Source: Bacteroidales bacterium UBA6229 | GTDB taxonomy: Bacteria; Bacteroidota; Bacteroidia; Bacteroidales; F082 | Reading direction: 5' to 3' | NCBI GenBank assembly: GCA_002440975.1 | Contig: DJWN01000025.1 | Location: 71,139 to 78,122 of the forward strand | Length of the DNA stretch: 6,984 nt | Shown here: positions 1 through 6,464 of the stretch, piece by piece | How positions within the stretch are numbered: the first letter of the stretch is position 1 | Layout: every line of letters begins with the position of its first letter | The notes under the pieces: generated by a model | The model's database searches: none | The model's input: only the letters and a program-made list of their open reading frames with translations | What the model was told of the DNA's origin: nothing | Made by a program: the position numbers and the translations under genes

Positions 1-9
1 ATAGATGTA

Positions 10-1200
10 TTAGAGGTTTTTCAGTTGTTCAACGGCAATCCAGGCCATTAGTGCGGGGCCGGCCAAAAGACTTTCTTCATCAATATCGAAAGTGCTGGTA
101 TGCAGATTACTATTGATTCCTTTGGCCTTATTGGCAGTTCCGATGCGATAAAAAGCGGCTGGAATTTGCTGTGAATACCAGGCGAAATCTTCAGCCGTCA
201 TGCGTTGGTCCAAATCAATCACCTTCTCTGCTCCAAGATAGGCAATAGCGGCTTCTTTGGCAATAAGGGTTGTTTGTGCTTCATTCATCAAAAAAGGATA
301 GCCGTCTTCGATTAAAACCTCAGCTTCCATGCCGGCAGCATCAACGGTGTTTTCAGTGATAGTACGGATGTGATTTTTTGCTTTTACGCGCCAAGCCTCA
401 TCAAAAGTTCTGAAAGTGCCTTGTATCAGCACCTCGTCTGGAATGATGTTGAAAGCACCCTGGGCAATCACCTTGCCAAATGAAAGCACAGAAGGCACCA
501 CAGGAGGTGCAAAACGGCTGATCACTTGTTGCAGGTTCACGATCAGATGGGCTGCAGTGAGCACGGTATCGTTGATCTGATCAGGCATGGCAGCATGACC
601 ACCTGTGCCTTTGATCCGGATAGTAATTTCATCGGCGGAGGCCATATATGCTCCCGTGCGAAAACCCACTAAACCAGCTTCCAGTCCGGGAAACACATGC
701 TGACCAACAATGCGTTGAACATCAGGATTTTTCAGTACTCCGGCTTTGATCATGCCAAGGGCTCCGCCCGGAAGCTTTTCTTCGGCAGGCTGAAAAATCA
801 ACTTGATTTGACCTTCCAAATGCATTTCAATCTGTTTTAAAATGCGGGCAGCAGTCAGCAACATGCTGGTGTGGGCATCGTGGCCGCAGGCATGCATTAC
901 GCCCGGGATTTTCGAAACAAAATCATGCGTATTGGTTTCCTGAATCGGTAAGGCATCCATATCTGCCCGTAAAGCAATACATTTACCAGAAGCTGAGGCT
1001 TTTCCAACTAAGCCAACAATTCCATTTCCGCCAATATTTGTTTGATGCGCAATTCCGTAGTCAGTAAGTTTTTGGCTGATGAACCGGGCTGTATTTTTTT
1101 CCTGAAAGCTTAATTCGGGATTTTGATGGATATGGCGGCGGTTTGCAACAGTTTCCTGATAAAATCCGAGCGAAAGTTGTTGTATTTTTTCTTTGAGCAT
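10..1200 (-). CDS. M20-family zinc amidohydrolase (N-acyl amino acid / hippurate hydrolase type)
   Basis: The product is a 396-residue metallo-amidohydrolase of the M20D/IAA-amino acid hydrolase type, which removes acyl groups from N-acylated amino acids or related amides. Visible motifs are RRHIHQNPELSFQE at 21-34, ALRADMDALPI at 76-86, HACGHDAHT at 103-111, QPAEE at 137-141, GQHVFPG at 166-172 and NLHTSTFDIDEE near 365-376. By analogy with the plant hydrolase ILL2, Cys105, His107, Glu141, His168 and His367 would be the metal ligands and Glu140 the catalytic base; all are present. The central lid domain begins near residue 185 with GTGGHAAMPD at 198-207. There is no signal peptide, so it is probably cytoplasmic. 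I chose the ATG at 1198-1200; an in-frame TTG at 1222-1224 lies inside the predicted -7 box and cannot be in the transcript. The length is normal for the family. The substrate cannot be read from sequence; hippurate, N-acetyl-diaminopimelate or other N-acyl amino acids are possible. Confidence 0.93.
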   Translation of the reverse strand: MLKEKIQQLSLGFYQETVANRRHIHQNPELSFQEKNTARFISQKLTDYGIAHQTNIGGNGIVGLVGKASASGKCIALRADMDALPIQETNTHDFVSKIPGVMHACGHDAHTSMLLTAARILKQIEMHLEGQIKLIFQPAEEKLPGGALGMIKAGVLKNPDVQRIVGQHVFPGLEAGLVGFRTGAYMASADEITIRIKGTGGHAAMPDQINDTVLTAAHLIVNLQQVISRFAPPVVPSVLSFGKVIAQGAFNIIPDEVLIQGTFRTFDEAWRVKAKNHIRTITENTVDAAGMEAEVLIEDGYPFLMNEAQTTLIAKEAAIAYLGAEKVIDLDQRMTAEDFAWYSQQIPAAFYRIGTANKAKGINSNLHTSTFDIDEESLLAGPALMAWIAVEQLKNL

Positions 1201-1221
1201 GAGATCATTCTTGCAGATAAA

Positions 1222-1251
1222 CAAAAGTAAGTAAACTTGAGGTTATAACAA
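1222..1251 (-). promoter_or_regulatory. Bacteroidota-type promoter for the M20 amidohydrolase
   Basis: Read on the minus strand, TACTTTTG at 1229-1222 fits the Bacteroidota -7 consensus TAnnTTTG exactly. A TTG at 1251-1249 lies 19 bases upstream as the -33 element. Transcription would start near 1218, giving a leader of roughly 18 bases before the ATG at 1200. This rules out the alternative TTG start at 1224, which overlaps the box. The motif match is seen; its activity is inferred. Confidence 0.7.
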
Positions 1252-1271
1252 GGCAAACGGAAAAATTGCCT
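1251..1271. repeat. 6-bp inverted repeat touching the -33 element of the amidohydrolase promoter
   Basis: AGGCAA at 1251-1256 and TTGCCT at 1266-1271 form a perfect 6-bp dyad with a 9-base spacer. Its inner edge touches the -33 TTG of the minus-strand promoter, a plausible place for an operator. A dyad this short also occurs by chance, so a regulatory role is only a possibility. Confidence 0.25.
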
Positions 1272-1360
1272 AACAAAGTGTGTTACTTCTGCCTGGTATA
1301 AATTTTTCGTCAAACACTACAATGAAAATACCATTCGGCAAGTGATTGTTCATGCCCTTT

Positions 1361-1393
1361 TTTGATTAAGACCAATAAATTGCTGTATTTTTG
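1361..1393 (+). promoter_or_regulatory. Bacteroidota-type promoter for rbfA and downstream genes
   Basis: TTTG at 1361-1364 and TATTTTTG at 1386-1393, separated by 21 bases, match the Bacteroidota -33 (TTTG) and -7 (TAnnTTTG) elements. The last G of the -7 box is only four bases before the rbfA ATG at 1398, so transcription should begin at or within a few bases of the start codon. The longer reading of rbfA from the TTG at 1362 is excluded because it would begin in the -33 element. Confidence 0.75.
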
Positions 1394-1397
1394 CCCT

Positions 1398-1739
1398 ATG
1401 GAAACAAAACGTCAATTAAAGGTTTCGCGCTTGCTTATGCGTGATCTTGGCGAAATCATTCAACAGGAAATGCAGGCTATTGCCGGTGGAGCACTCATTA
1501 CGGTAACGAAAGTAAATGTGGTTCCCGACCTTTCGCTGGCAAGGGTTTATCTGAGTGTATTTGGTAAGCCTCAGAAGGGTGAGATCGTTGCAAAATTTAA
1601 TACACGTGCACGTGAAATCAGGGGCTTGCTTGGTCATCGTGTCAGGCATCAGCTTCGGATTGTACCTGAACTGCGCTTTTTTGAGGATGATTCGCTGGAT
1701 TATATCGACAATATTGAAAACTTATTAAAAGAAGACTGA
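1398..1739 (+). CDS. rbfA: 30S ribosome-binding factor RbfA
   Basis: RbfA is a small single-domain KH-fold protein that binds the immature 30S subunit and helps fold and process the 5' end of 16S rRNA; it is needed for growth in the cold in E. coli. The 113-residue product starts METKRQLKVSRLLMRDLGEI, the form usual in Bacteroidota. It carries PDLSLARVYLSVFG at 43-56 and RVRHQLRIVPEL at 81-92, followed by FFEDDSLDYI at 94-103, which together are diagnostic for the family. The length is typical and the gene is complete. The ATG at 1398 is preferred over an in-frame TTG at 1362 because of the promoter position and the conserved N-terminus. No Shine-Dalgarno sequence is present. It is the first gene of a three-gene plus-strand unit, with 21 bases to the methyltransferase. 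Confidence 0.96.
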   Translation: METKRQLKVSRLLMRDLGEIIQQEMQAIAGGALITVTKVNVVPDLSLARVYLSVFGKPQKGEIVAKFNTRAREIRGLLGHRVRHQLRIVPELRFFEDDSLDYIDNIENLLKED

Positions 1740-1750
1740 TTTTTTCAGTC
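1734..1750 (+). repeat. Short hairpin containing the rbfA stop codon
   Basis: GACTGA at 1734-1739 and TCAGTC at 1745-1750 are perfect complements around a loop of five T (1740-1744). The rbfA TGA stop (1737-1739) is in the left arm, and the methyltransferase ATG follows the right arm by ten bases. No T-tract follows, only GTTTGGCCTT, so it does not look like a normal intrinsic terminator. It could be a weak attenuator, an mRNA-stability or processing element, or chance. Confidence 0.4.
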
Positions 1751-1760
1751 GTTTGGCCTT

Positions 1761-2582
1761 ATGCAATACGATCCCATCAAACGTCAGCTTGGCAAAGTAT
1801 TTAACAGCACCCCCTTTTTACGGAAGCTTTTTTACCGGATGCTCGATTTGTTGTTGTTGCGTACCTGGCATGTGAAACGCGAATTGAAAAGAAATGCCTC
1901 CAGCCTTCAAAATATCAGTGTTTTGGATGCCGGATCCGGCTTTGGACAGTATGTTTATTATATGTCGCGCAAGCATCCCGACTGGAAGATAAAAGGACTG
2001 GACGTTAAAACAGAACAGATTGCTGATTGCAACCATTTTTTTAATCGGATTGGTTTTAAAAATGTTCATTTTGAAGAAGCCGATCTCACAAAAATCAAAT
2101 ATCAGCAACGGTTTGAACTGGTTGTTTGTGTGGATGTGATGGAACATATCGAAGAAGATGAGCTGGTGCTCCGGAATTATTTTAATGCCCTCAAGCCAGG
2201 TGGTATGTTGCTGATTTCAACCCCTTCGGATCAGGGTGGCTCAGATGTTCACGAACACGATCATCAGGCCAAAGGCATTCAGGGATTTATTGACGAGCAT
2301 GTGCGCGATGGATATAATATCGCTGATCTGGATGCCAAACTCAAAAGGGCAGGTTTTGCCAAAACAAAGATTCGTTATCAGTATGGCAAGCCTGGTAAAA
2401 TCTCATGGCGTTTATCCATGAAATATCCCATCCTGATGTTGAATGCCTCTAGACTTTTCTTTATTATACTTCCCTTTTACTATTTATTGGTTTTCCCGAT
2501 TGCGTTGATCTTAAATAAAATTGATGTAAGTCGTAAACACACAACCGGCACAGGTTTGATTGCGCTGGCCTGGAAGCAATAA
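1761..2582 (+). CDS. Class I SAM-dependent methyltransferase with C-terminal hydrophobic segment
   Basis: The 273-residue protein has a Rossmann-type methyltransferase domain (Methyltransf_11/UbiG-like). Motif I is VLDAGSGFGQY at 54-64. An acidic residue that should contact the ribose of SAM is Asp81 in GLDV. The adenine-contact acidic motif is EADL at 106-109, the motif IV region is VVCVDVMEHI at 121-130, and the post-motif loop is KPGGMLLISTPS at 145-156. A histidine-rich stretch, HEHDH, lies at 164-168. After the catalytic domain, residues about 231-252 are strongly hydrophobic and could anchor or dip into the inner membrane. The ATG at 1761 gives an N-terminus (YDPIKRQLGKVFN and on) that reads as native sequence. 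There is no Shine-Dalgarno. The gene sits 21 bases after rbfA and 10 bases before the permease. The substrate is unknown; the hydrophobic tail suggests a lipid, quinone or membrane protein, but an RNA or ribosomal target cannot be excluded. Confidence 0.85.
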   Translation: MQYDPIKRQLGKVFNSTPFLRKLFYRMLDLLLLRTWHVKRELKRNASSLQNISVLDAGSGFGQYVYYMSRKHPDWKIKGLDVKTEQIADCNHFFNRIGFKNVHFEEADLTKIKYQQRFELVVCVDVMEHIEEDELVLRNYFNALKPGGMLLISTPSDQGGSDVHEHDHQAKGIQGFIDEHVRDGYNIADLDAKLKRAGFAKTKIRYQYGKPGKISWRLSMKYPILMLNASRLFFIILPFYYLLVFPIALILNKIDVSRKHTTGTGLIALAWKQ

Positions 2583-2592
2583 TATCAATTTG

Positions 2593-3828
2593 GTGAACAC
2601 AACATTTTTTTTTGCGAAGCGATACCTGCTGGCTCGAAAAAGCCATAATCTGATTAACATCATCACTTGGATTTCGGTGCTTGGCGTGGGTGTGGGTGCT
2701 TTTGCGCTGATTGTTGTTTTATCTGTTTTTAATGGTTTTGAAAAGGTGATTTCTACGATGATCAGTCAACTTTCGGCTGATCTGGTCATTGAGCCTGCCA
2801 GTGGTAAGACCATACAGCTGAACACCTTTCCGATGGAGCAAATTTTGGCATTGGATGCTACCCGGGGCGTAGTGAAAATTGTTGAAGAAGATGCCTTGTT
2901 TCGCTATGGCAGTCGCCAGCATGTTGGCGTTTTGAGAGGTGTTTCGGAGGGTTATGAAGCACTTACTGCAATGGACAGCATCACAATACAGGGTAGCCTG
3001 CTCCTGGAGTATAGTGGGCAGCACTATGCCATGTTGGGTTCGGGAGTGGCCTGGTATCTGGATATAAATCCCCGAAATCCGGCGGCTTTGTTGCAGGTTT
3101 TGGTTCCATCGCGTGGCAATCCTTCAGTGATGCAGTTTGAACAGGCTTTTAATCAGGATGCAATCAGTATTTCGGGGATCTATAGCAGTCAGCAGGAAAT
3201 GGATGCAACTCATGTGATCGTACCATATGGCTGGGCTGCCAGCCTGATGGAATACGAGGGAATGGCCACTTCGATTGATGTGTTTGCGAAAAACAAGACG
3301 TCAATCAAAGAGTTTAAGGTGGAGATTAAACAAATCATCGGTTCCGGTTTTTTGGTCAAAGACCAATTTGAGCAACAGGAAACCTTGTACCACATCATGC
3401 GTTCGGAAAAGTGGGCGATTTATATCATACTCACCTTTATCTTGATAATGGCCACTTTTAATGTGATTGGCTCGCTGAGCATGTTGATTGTTGACAAACG
3501 AAAGGACATCAATATCCTGAAATATCTGGGTGCAGATCAAGTATTTCTGAAACGTCTTTTTCTGGCCGAAGGTTTGATGATTTCTGTTTTGGGAGGTGTC
3601 ATCGGGTTGCTGGCAGGAATTATACTGGTGTTGGCTCAGGAGCATTTTGGTTTATTGAAACTGGGAGGGGAGCTTGGTGCTTTTGTGATTGATGTTTATC
3701 CGGTTCAACTGGTTTGGCAGGATGTGATGATGGTTTTTTTAACCGTAATGGTAGTTGGTGGTCTTTCTGCTGTTTTCACGGTGTATAAAGCTTTGAAACG
3801 CATCAAAACACTTCGTTTGATGGAGTAG
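2593..3828 (+). CDS. LolC/LolE-type ABC transporter permease (FtsX fold)
   Basis: This is an inner-membrane permease of the MacB/LolCE superfamily. In proteobacteria LolCE works with the ATPase LolD to release lipoproteins from the inner membrane towards LolA. From the GTG at 2593 the product has 411 residues. A first transmembrane helix lies at about 21-46, then a large periplasmic domain (about 50-270), then three helices near 274-300, 324-348 and 376-397: the four-helix FtsX layout. The stretch VVLSVFNGFE at 41-50 and the cytoplasmic KRKDINILKYLGA at 302-314, which precedes TM3 and should contact the ATPase, are typical. A longer TTG start at 2560 would overlap the methyltransferase and add non-conserved residues; the GTG start gives the family-like NTTFFFAKRYLLARKSHN. 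No ATPase gene is in the window, so a partner must be encoded elsewhere. Cargo specificity is not proven by sequence. Confidence 0.9.
   Translation: MNTTFFFAKRYLLARKSHNLINIITWISVLGVGVGAFALIVVLSVFNGFEKVISTMISQLSADLVIEPASGKTIQLNTFPMEQILALDATRGVVKIVEEDALFRYGSRQHVGVLRGVSEGYEALTAMDSITIQGSLLLEYSGQHYAMLGSGVAWYLDINPRNPAALLQVLVPSRGNPSVMQFEQAFNQDAISISGIYSSQQEMDATHVIVPYGWAASLMEYEGMATSIDVFAKNKTSIKEFKVEIKQIIGSGFLVKDQFEQQETLYHIMRSEKWAIYIILTFILIMATFNVIGSLSMLIVDKRKDINILKYLGADQVFLKRLFLAEGLMISVLGGVIGLLAGIILVLAQEHFGLLKLGGELGAFVIDVYPVQLVWQDVMMVFLTVMVVGGLSAVFTVYKALKRIKTLRLME
3801..3822. repeat. 7-bp dyad at the convergent gene ends
   Basis: CATCAAA at 3801-3807 and TTTGATG at 3816-3822 form a perfect inverted repeat with an 8-base loop. 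It covers the rsmA stop codon (3803-3805) and ends four bases before the permease stop (3826-3828). On the plus strand a run of eight T follows at 3839-3846, but 16 bases beyond the stem; on the minus strand no T-tract follows. It is a candidate weak two-way terminator or 3'-end stabiliser. The stem is A/T-rich and might be coincidental. Confidence 0.35.
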
Positions 3829-4600
3829 GATTTTCAGGTTTTTTTTCAATCAGCTGCGTGAGCATTACAAAATCTGAAACGCCGAGCTGTTCCGGACGCT
3901 TATCAAAAATTTCGTGTTGAATGGTTTCGGGATTGATCATGCTTCTCAGCGAATTTCTCAGGGTCTTCCTGCGTTGGTTAAAAGCTTGTTTTACAATTAC
4001 TTTGAAACGTTTTTCATCACAATTGAGTTGGGTGGTTTGGTTTCTGTTAAGCCTGATGACCGCTGATTTAACTTTTGGCGGGGGAAGGAAAACATGTTCA
4101 TGAACCGTGAATTTGTAGTCGATATCATACCAGGCCTGCAAAAGCACACTTAAGATGCCATAACTTTTATTGCCGGGTGGTGAACTGATACGATCAGCAA
4201 CTTCTTTCTGAATCATACAAACTACTTCATTTACAATAGAATGGTGATCCAAAATTTTAAAGAAAATCTGACTGCTGATGTTGTACGGAAAATTGCCAAT
4301 AACGGCCATGCTGCCTTCTCCGTAATCAGTGAAATTGGTTTTGAGAAAGTCGGTATGATGGATGTTGCTGCTGAGTTGTGGAAAATGTTGGTGCAGATAG
4401 TCAACGGATTCTTCATCTACTTCGACCACATGGAGTTTGTCAGAATACATTTTACTTAGAAACTGTGTGAGAACTCCTGTACCCGGCCCTATTTCGAGGA
4501 TTTGGTCTGCCTTACCTTCCAGTTGCTGACAGATTTTTTCAGCAATATTCTGATCACGCAGAAAATGCTGTCCCAGAAATTTTTTAGGTCTTACATCCAT
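3803..4600 (-). CDS. rsmA: 16S rRNA (adenine1518/1519-N6) dimethyltransferase RsmA (KsgA)
   Basis: RsmA uses SAM to dimethylate two adjacent adenines in the helix 45 loop of 16S rRNA late in 30S assembly; its loss gives kasugamycin resistance. The 265-residue protein shows KKFLGQHFL at 6-14, SAM motif I ILEIGPGTGVLT at 34-45, acidic Glu60 and Asp62 in VVEVDEES, Asp84 in HTDFL, the catalytic GNFPYNISS at 102-110, FLPPPKVKSAVIRL at 171-184, FNQRRKTLRNSL at 207-218 and KRPEQLG at 234-240. All are expected for an active enzyme. The Phe in NFPY replaces the Leu of the E. coli motif, which appears normal for this phylum. The ATG at 4600 lies three bases after the TPR-protein stop, implying co-transcription and perhaps translational coupling. 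Its last 26 bases overlap the 3' end of the convergent permease gene. Confidence 0.97.
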   Translation of the reverse strand: MDVRPKKFLGQHFLRDQNIAEKICQQLEGKADQILEIGPGTGVLTQFLSKMYSDKLHVVEVDEESVDYLHQHFPQLSSNIHHTDFLKTNFTDYGEGSMAVIGNFPYNISSQIFFKILDHHSIVNEVVCMIQKEVADRISSPPGNKSYGILSVLLQAWYDIDYKFTVHEHVFLPPPKVKSAVIRLNRNQTTQLNCDEKRFKVIVKQAFNQRRKTLRNSLRSMINPETIQHEIFDKRPEQLGVSDFVMLTQLIEKKPENPTPSNEVF

Positions 4601-4603
4601 AAT

Positions 4604-6463
4604 TTACAATACATTATCACCTCTCAGCATCCGATATCTGCGTCTGGCTTCAGCCACAAAGATGCTGGCCGGATAATTATCAATCAAAAGCTGGTAGCGT
4701 TCGCTTGCAAGGGTCAGGTTTTCAAGATTATGTTCGAGTAGCAAACCGCTTTCGTAAATGGCTTCGTCTGCCAGATAACTATCCGGATAGGTCTCAAAAA
4801 GCAGTTGAAACATACTGTCAGCTTTTTGGAAGTCTTTTTGGTCCACAGCAAGTTCGGCAGCCGAAAACAGCGTATAGGAAGTAATCACCGGATTTTGAAT
4901 CGTAAGTAAAAGTGAGTCGAGAAGTTGTTGAGCCTCGGTGTTCTTTTGCTGAAAGCTAAGCAATTCGGCCCGCGAAAGGGTTTTCAGGGCTTTGCCAGTT
5001 GTGTCTTCCATTAATACATCCCTGATTTTCAAGGATAATTTCATGGCATCATTGGCAATTAATTTTGAGGTTGCCGCTTTCAAGACATCCAACTGCATGG
5101 ATGCCCAGCCAAATTCGCCAATAAAATAGCGCAGCTTTGCGTTTCGAAAACGTGCCTCATGCCCGATGGGCTCGTCTTTTAACTTTTTCTCGATCTGACT
5201 GTAAATCAGGGTGGCCTCCCAAACTTCATCAGTAAACAAATAAATGTCAGCCAGTTGCAATTTAACAAGTGCTTGTTCGTAGGCATTAAGCGGCAAGCCT
5301 AAACCTTTTTCGAGCAGGGCAATTGCATCGGTGGTTTTATCTTGTTCATAAGCATAAATAGCTGATTGTGTGATCACAAGAGGATAGAGTTCGACATTAA
5401 AACCAAGTTTATCAAATGCTTGCTCTATATCATCGGCAAGTTGATTATACACGGCGATATGGTATTCGTTTTCCTGTTTTGCAATCAGATAACGCGCTTG
5501 CAGAAACCCAACGTAGGCAGGAATGTAATAGGCACTGTTTTGACCTTTATTCACCACATACTCAAAGCCTTGCAAGGCCACTGCATAAGCGCGGTTTTCC
5601 ATACTGATATGTGCAAGTTCCAGGATTTGAGATTCGCGCTCACCTTGCCGGCGATCAAGGGCTTTGGCTTGTATAAGGGCTATTTCGTAGTCGTTTTGTT
5701 GTAGCGAAAACCAAATCAATAGCTCACCATAAAGTAAATTATCTGGTTGCGATTGTGCTCTCGTAAGAAGTTTTTCGCGGAGCAAATCTGCCATGCTGTT
5801 GTCAATATCCATCATCAGGATATTATGTAATCGGCTTTTAATCAAATCAATATGCTGTGGTTGGTAATCGAGTTGCAGGAGGTAATTTTCAAATGCCAGA
5901 TCATAATTTCCCTGATATTGGAACAGGCTTGCTTTTTCGAGGAAAAATGGATAATTGACCGCTTTGTTGCCCTGGCCAAAATCGTATGCCTGTAGCGCAT
6001 AATCGTATAATCCTCTTGATCTGAATGCATTGGCAACTACTGCAATTTGATTCCGATCGGGCAGGATAGATTTCATCACCTGATCAAAAATACGGCCAGC
6101 CTTTCGTTGTTCGCCTTTGAGTAAATAAATATAGCCCAGGTCAACCTGAAAATTCACCGCACCTTCATTCCTTTTAATCTCGGATTTGAGTTGACTTTCA
6201 GCTTCCTCAAGCTCTTCCAGTTGGATTAGGCAATTAAGGTAGTAATTGAAATAATGCTGTGATTTGTAGTTGTGATAGAGTTTGAGATAAAGGGTACCTG
6301 CTTTTCCCCATTCCTGATTTCTGTAAAACTGATTTGCCAGTCGTTCGTCTGATACCCGCTCACTTTGCTGTTCGCGAATGGCTTGTACAGGCTGCTGTGC
6401 CTCGAGGACTAACACCTGAAACAGCAAAAATGACAAGAGTACTATTCGGAAAACTATTTGCAT
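4604..6463 (-). CDS. Exported tetratricopeptide-repeat protein
   Basis: The 619-residue protein begins with a signal-peptide-like stretch (Arg6, hydrophobic about 7-20, likely cleavage after Ala22 in LEAQQ) and so should act in the periplasm. There is no lipobox cysteine. The mature part is almost wholly helical, with degenerate TPR units, for example near 40-66, 104-132, 139-165, 174-200, 365-386 and 398-425. The clearest lie at 533-560 (AAELAVDQKDFQKADSMF) and 566-597, which end in the TYPDS and NYPAS turns seen in BamD/YbgF-like repeats. The C-terminus VAEARRRYRMLRGD resembles exported TPR proteins that I associate with Bacteroidota. TPRs hold protein partners together, so a scaffold or assembly role in the envelope is likely, but the partner is unknown. 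Its start follows the upstream stop by one base, and it is three bases before rsmA. An unusually long, open and intact frame supports it being real. Confidence 0.85.
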   Translation of the reverse strand: MQIVFRIVLLSFLLFQVLVLEAQQPVQAIREQQSERVSDERLANQFYRNQEWGKAGTLYLKLYHNYKSQHYFNYYLNCLIQLEELEEAESQLKSEIKRNEGAVNFQVDLGYIYLLKGEQRKAGRIFDQVMKSILPDRNQIAVVANAFRSRGLYDYALQAYDFGQGNKAVNYPFFLEKASLFQYQGNYDLAFENYLLQLDYQPQHIDLIKSRLHNILMMDIDNSMADLLREKLLTRAQSQPDNLLYGELLIWFSLQQNDYEIALIQAKALDRRQGERESQILELAHISMENRAYAVALQGFEYVVNKGQNSAYYIPAYVGFLQARYLIAKQENEYHIAVYNQLADDIEQAFDKLGFNVELYPLVITQSAIYAYEQDKTTDAIALLEKGLGLPLNAYEQALVKLQLADIYLFTDEVWEATLIYSQIEKKLKDEPIGHEARFRNAKLRYFIGEFGWASMQLDVLKAATSKLIANDAMKLSLKIRDVLMEDTTGKALKTLSRAELLSFQQKNTEAQQLLDSLLLTIQNPVITSYTLFSAAELAVDQKDFQKADSMFQLLFETYPDSYLADEAIYESGLLLEHNLENLTLASERYQLLIDNYPASIFVAEARRRYRMLRGDNVL

Positions 6464-6464
6464 A

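Noticed and set aside
1110..1313. 67-codon minus-strand frame across the amidohydrolase start and intergenic region
   Set aside because: It is out of frame with the well-supported amidohydrolase, has no recognisable protein features, and crosses the predicted promoter.
1416..1649. Minus-strand frame opposite rbfA
   Set aside because: It lies antisense inside a conserved gene and its translation shows no domain or plausible composition.
3301..3645. 114-codon minus-strand frame opposite the permease
   Set aside because: It is a shadow of a membrane-protein gene. The His/Gln-rich translation is what results from reading hydrophobic codons on the other strand.
3721..3745. GGTT-TTTTT-AACC palindrome near 3732-3744 as a terminator for rsmA
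   Set aside because: The stem is only 4 bp, within the permease coding region, and lacks a G/C-rich stem.
4241..4741. Two plus-strand frames (4241-4459 and 4502-4741) opposite rsmA and the TPR gene end
   Set aside because: rsmA has every family motif on the other strand, and neither frame has recognisable features or a promoter match.
5366..5704. 112-codon plus-strand frame opposite the TPR gene, partly hydrophobic
   Set aside because: It is fully antisense within a long intact coding frame, with a second overlapping shadow frame (5416-5607). No independent support.
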